The notes beneath the pieces are model-generated. The model did no database searches and was not told where the DNA came from. It saw only the letters and a program-made list of their open reading frames with translations. From the NCBI RefSeq assembly GCF_011761635.1, contig NZ_JAASRN010000002.1, positions 646,634 to 710,633 of the forward strand: a stretch of 64,000 nucleotides of DNA. The letters are read 5' to 3'. Below, in pieces: positions 62,335 through 64,000 of the stretch (positions are counted from its first letter, which is position 1; every line of letters begins with the position of its first letter). Position numbers and translations under genes: made by a program. The DNA comes from Thermonema lapsum. Lineage in GTDB: Bacteria; Bacteroidota; Bacteroidia; Cytophagales; Thermonemataceae.

Positions 62335-64000
62335 TTACTTTTTTACTAATGACAACAAGTTTTCTTGCACAATGCGCACGGGGTAGCGCTCTTTCAGCTC
62401 TTTCACCCATTCTTCTTCCAAAAACTTTTGATAATCGTTGATTACCTCACCGCGTGCCTCATTGTATTCCTTCAAACGAGCAGGCTCTACTTTTATGATA
62501 CGTACAAAGAAATGTTTACCATCTTTCGAAAAGGTGTAATCACCACTCCGCAACTCCACTTGTTTAAGTACCGGCTCTTTGTCTGCTTCAAAAGCGCCTT
62601 CTCGTACCTCTATGCCGTCTATTAGGTTTTTCAGTGCCTGCGGCGAGGTAGAAAACACACTTAGCTCTACCTTGCGGCTGTTGCGGTAGTGCATGTAGTC
62701 TTTCTGTACAATTTGTGTGGAACTCACCCCACGTTGCTTCAAATACTGCACCAGAGCTTCTATGCGGCTTTTCGAGGTCCCTTCTGGCTCTTGCTTCTCC
62801 TGATAGCCGGCAATTTCTATCTTCATAGCTTCATCTTCAAGCAACAAGCTCACCAATTGGTCAATCTTCATGAGATGTGAACGGGCAAAGGAGGTTTCCC
62901 CTTTGGGGTAGTCAATAACGTAAGGGTTCACGACAGCATAGCGCCCATTGTTCTCCTGCAACAATGCTACTGCCCGTTGAAGGTCTTTTTTGTTCTGGCT
63001 CGAAATAATCAAAGCATGCACCCGTTGTGGGTATTGGTAGCGCTCCCGATGCGCCTCGAAGAATCGGCGTGCTCCGGCAGTATCTTCAATGGCACGCGTC
63101 CATACCTTTTCGGTCATGACATGAAAAAGCATCATACCCTCACGGTACTCACGCAGTAGGTGACGATACTCGGGGTATTTTTCACTCAAATGGGCTTTTT
63201 CAAAAGCCAAGGCTTGCTCATCTACGTAACGTTCAAAGAGTGCATCCAGATAAGCATGGGGCGTTGTGTGATTCTGAGGCACTTGCACCCGCTGCACATA
63301 TTCCACAAAGTCTTTCACCGACAACAGCGCTTTTTCTTGCACTTGAGGATGCTCAAAGGCAATGAGCACTTCACTCAATAGCTTTTCGGGCAAGGCAGGT
63401 GCCCAGCGCGCTTGTAATAGAGTGGAATCGGCATAAGCCCACAGCTGCCTTTTGGCTTTTTCGCTTACCTTTAAACGGTTTTCGCTCTTCAAACGACGCA
63501 GCAGTGCTTCTTGGCTCACCTTGGAACGGCTGTCCCGAGCTACATGCCGTTTAATCAGCTCTTCTATTTCTTCATAAGGTTCCAGCTCTTGGCGCTTGAT
63601 GAGCTTTACAATATGCCAACCATAGGGCGTCAGGAAAGGCTCAGAGATGTCGCCGGGTTTCTTTAGGGCAAAAGCAACAGCTTCAAATTCGGGCAAGGTG
63701 GTCCCCACAGTAAAGGGGGGCAACTCGCCTCCCTTGCTTTTGGTGTTTTGGTCTTCGGAGTACTGTCTGCACAGACTCTCCCAAGACTCACCCTTCTGCA
63801 GACGGCGGTAAATATCCCAAATCTTATTGCGCAAAGCAACAGAATCTTTTTCCGTAATGCCCTTGGGTACTCGCAACATGATGTGCGCTACCTGTACTTT
63901 ACCGCTGTTGGGGCGCTTGTCGTGTACTTTCAAGATATGGTAACCATACTTCGTGCGAAAAATAGGCGACACTTCACCTACAGGCGTTTCATATGCCATA
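62335..64000 (-). CDS. Peptidyl-prolyl isomerase with parvulin domains, 5' part outside window
   Basis: The reading frame is open at the right edge, and the first in-window methionine is not the start. The visible part (about 555 residues) contains one complete parvulin domain (VQVAHIMLRVPKG to PYGWHIVKLIK) and the end of another ahead of it (FRTKYGYHILKVHDKRP). A long C-terminal region of about 300 residues has helical and mixed segments, including VEYLKQRGV-like motifs. This is a PpiC/SurA-type folding factor of the periplasm. It is the first of the three linked parvulin-type genes. Confidence 0.87.
   Translation of the reverse strand, partial: MAYETPVGEVSPIFRTKYGYHILKVHDKRPNSGKVQVAHIMLRVPKGITEKDSVALRNKIWDIYRRLQKGESWESLCRQYSEDQNTKSKGGELPPFTVGTTLPEFEAVAFALKKPGDISEPFLTPYGWHIVKLIKRQELEPYEEIEELIKRHVARDSRSKVSQEALLRRLKSENRLKVSEKAKRQLWAYADSTLLQARWAPALPEKLLSEVLIAFEHPQVQEKALLSVKDFVEYVQRVQVPQNHTTPHAYLDALFERYVDEQALAFEKAHLSEKYPEYRHLLREYREGMMLFHVMTEKVWTRAIEDTAGARRFFEAHRERYQYPQRVHALIISSQNKKDLQRAVALLQENNGRYAVVNPYVIDYPKGETSFARSHLMKIDQLVSLLLEDEAMKIEIAGYQEKQEPEGTSKSRIEALVQYLKQRGVSSTQIVQKDYMHYRNSRKVELSVFSTSPQALKNLIDGIEVREGAFEADKEPVLKQVELRSGDYTFSKDGKHFFVRIIKVEPARLKEYNEARGEVINDYQKFLEEEWVKELKERYPVRIVQENLLSLVKK

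Overview
The window looks like a chromosomal segment of a Bacteroidota bacterium, most likely from the order Cytophagales. The evidence is the gene families (GWxTD protein, TIGR02757 protein, porin-2 type barrel, TonB-receptor remnant, head-GIN/DUF2807 remnant, ScfR-type regulator beside a glyoxylate shunt, a chain of parvulin isomerases followed by MoxR). Several promoters also fit the Bacteroidota pattern TTG-N20-TAnnTTTG, and few start codons have a recognisable Shine-Dalgarno sequence. The genus cannot be fixed from the sequence alone. Most of the window is densely packed housekeeping DNA with short overlaps between genes.

Layout. 1-4.1 kb: asparagine synthetase (cut by the left edge) behind a PolX-like PHP protein, a small secreted protein and a periplasmic thioredoxin. 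4.3-8.9 kb: a 1524-residue membrane PAS/GAF sensor with no recognisable output domain. 8.9-14.6 kb: queG, then the glyoxylate shunt (aceB-aceA) divergent from its probable ScfR/RamB-type regulator, with a near-palindromic operator between them. 14.6-18.0 kb: a polytopic membrane protein, pterin carbinolamine dehydratase and an FMN glutamate-synthase-like protein.

18.0-21.6 kb is the accessory part. It is A+T richer and holds two truncated copies of one transposase-like sequence, two uncharacterised proteins, a lipoprotein of tandem WG repeats, and a broken 3' copy of one of the uncharacterised genes. It reads as two successive units of the form repeat - cargo - secreted-protein family.

21.6-25.6 kb: a phasin-like protein, a UbiB/ABC1 kinase, an uncharacterised protein and a CHAD protein, suggesting polymer-granule biology. 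25.6-34 kb: envelope proteins, fRMsr, miaA, flavin reductase, enoyl-CoA hydratase and lysA. 34.3-41.5 kb: a phosphoribosyltransferase, a polytopic protein and two glycosyltransferases, a YkgJ zinc/iron cluster protein, a TonB-receptor remnant, an aldo/keto reductase and ElbB. 41.5-53 kb: gmhA, an M61 peptidase, hemB, a GWxTD protein, the NAD(P)HX repair enzyme, a degenerate PP2C-TM-LysM fusion, polyprenyl synthase, folB, a DivIVA-domain protein and a TPR protein. 53-57 kb: a frameshifted head-GIN remnant, a TIGR02757 protein, initiator tRNA, era and der. 57-64 kb: two undecaprenyl-phosphate sugar transferases, then moxR, surA and two more parvulin-type proteins on the opposite strand, the last cut by the right edge.

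No CRISPR array, rRNA, prophage or intact insertion sequence was seen. The observations most worth a second look are the duplicated module at 18.3-21.4 kb, the pseudo-phosphatase/LysM fusion at 48.8 kb, the operator architecture between aceB and its regulator, and the PolX homologue whose polymerase residues are missing.
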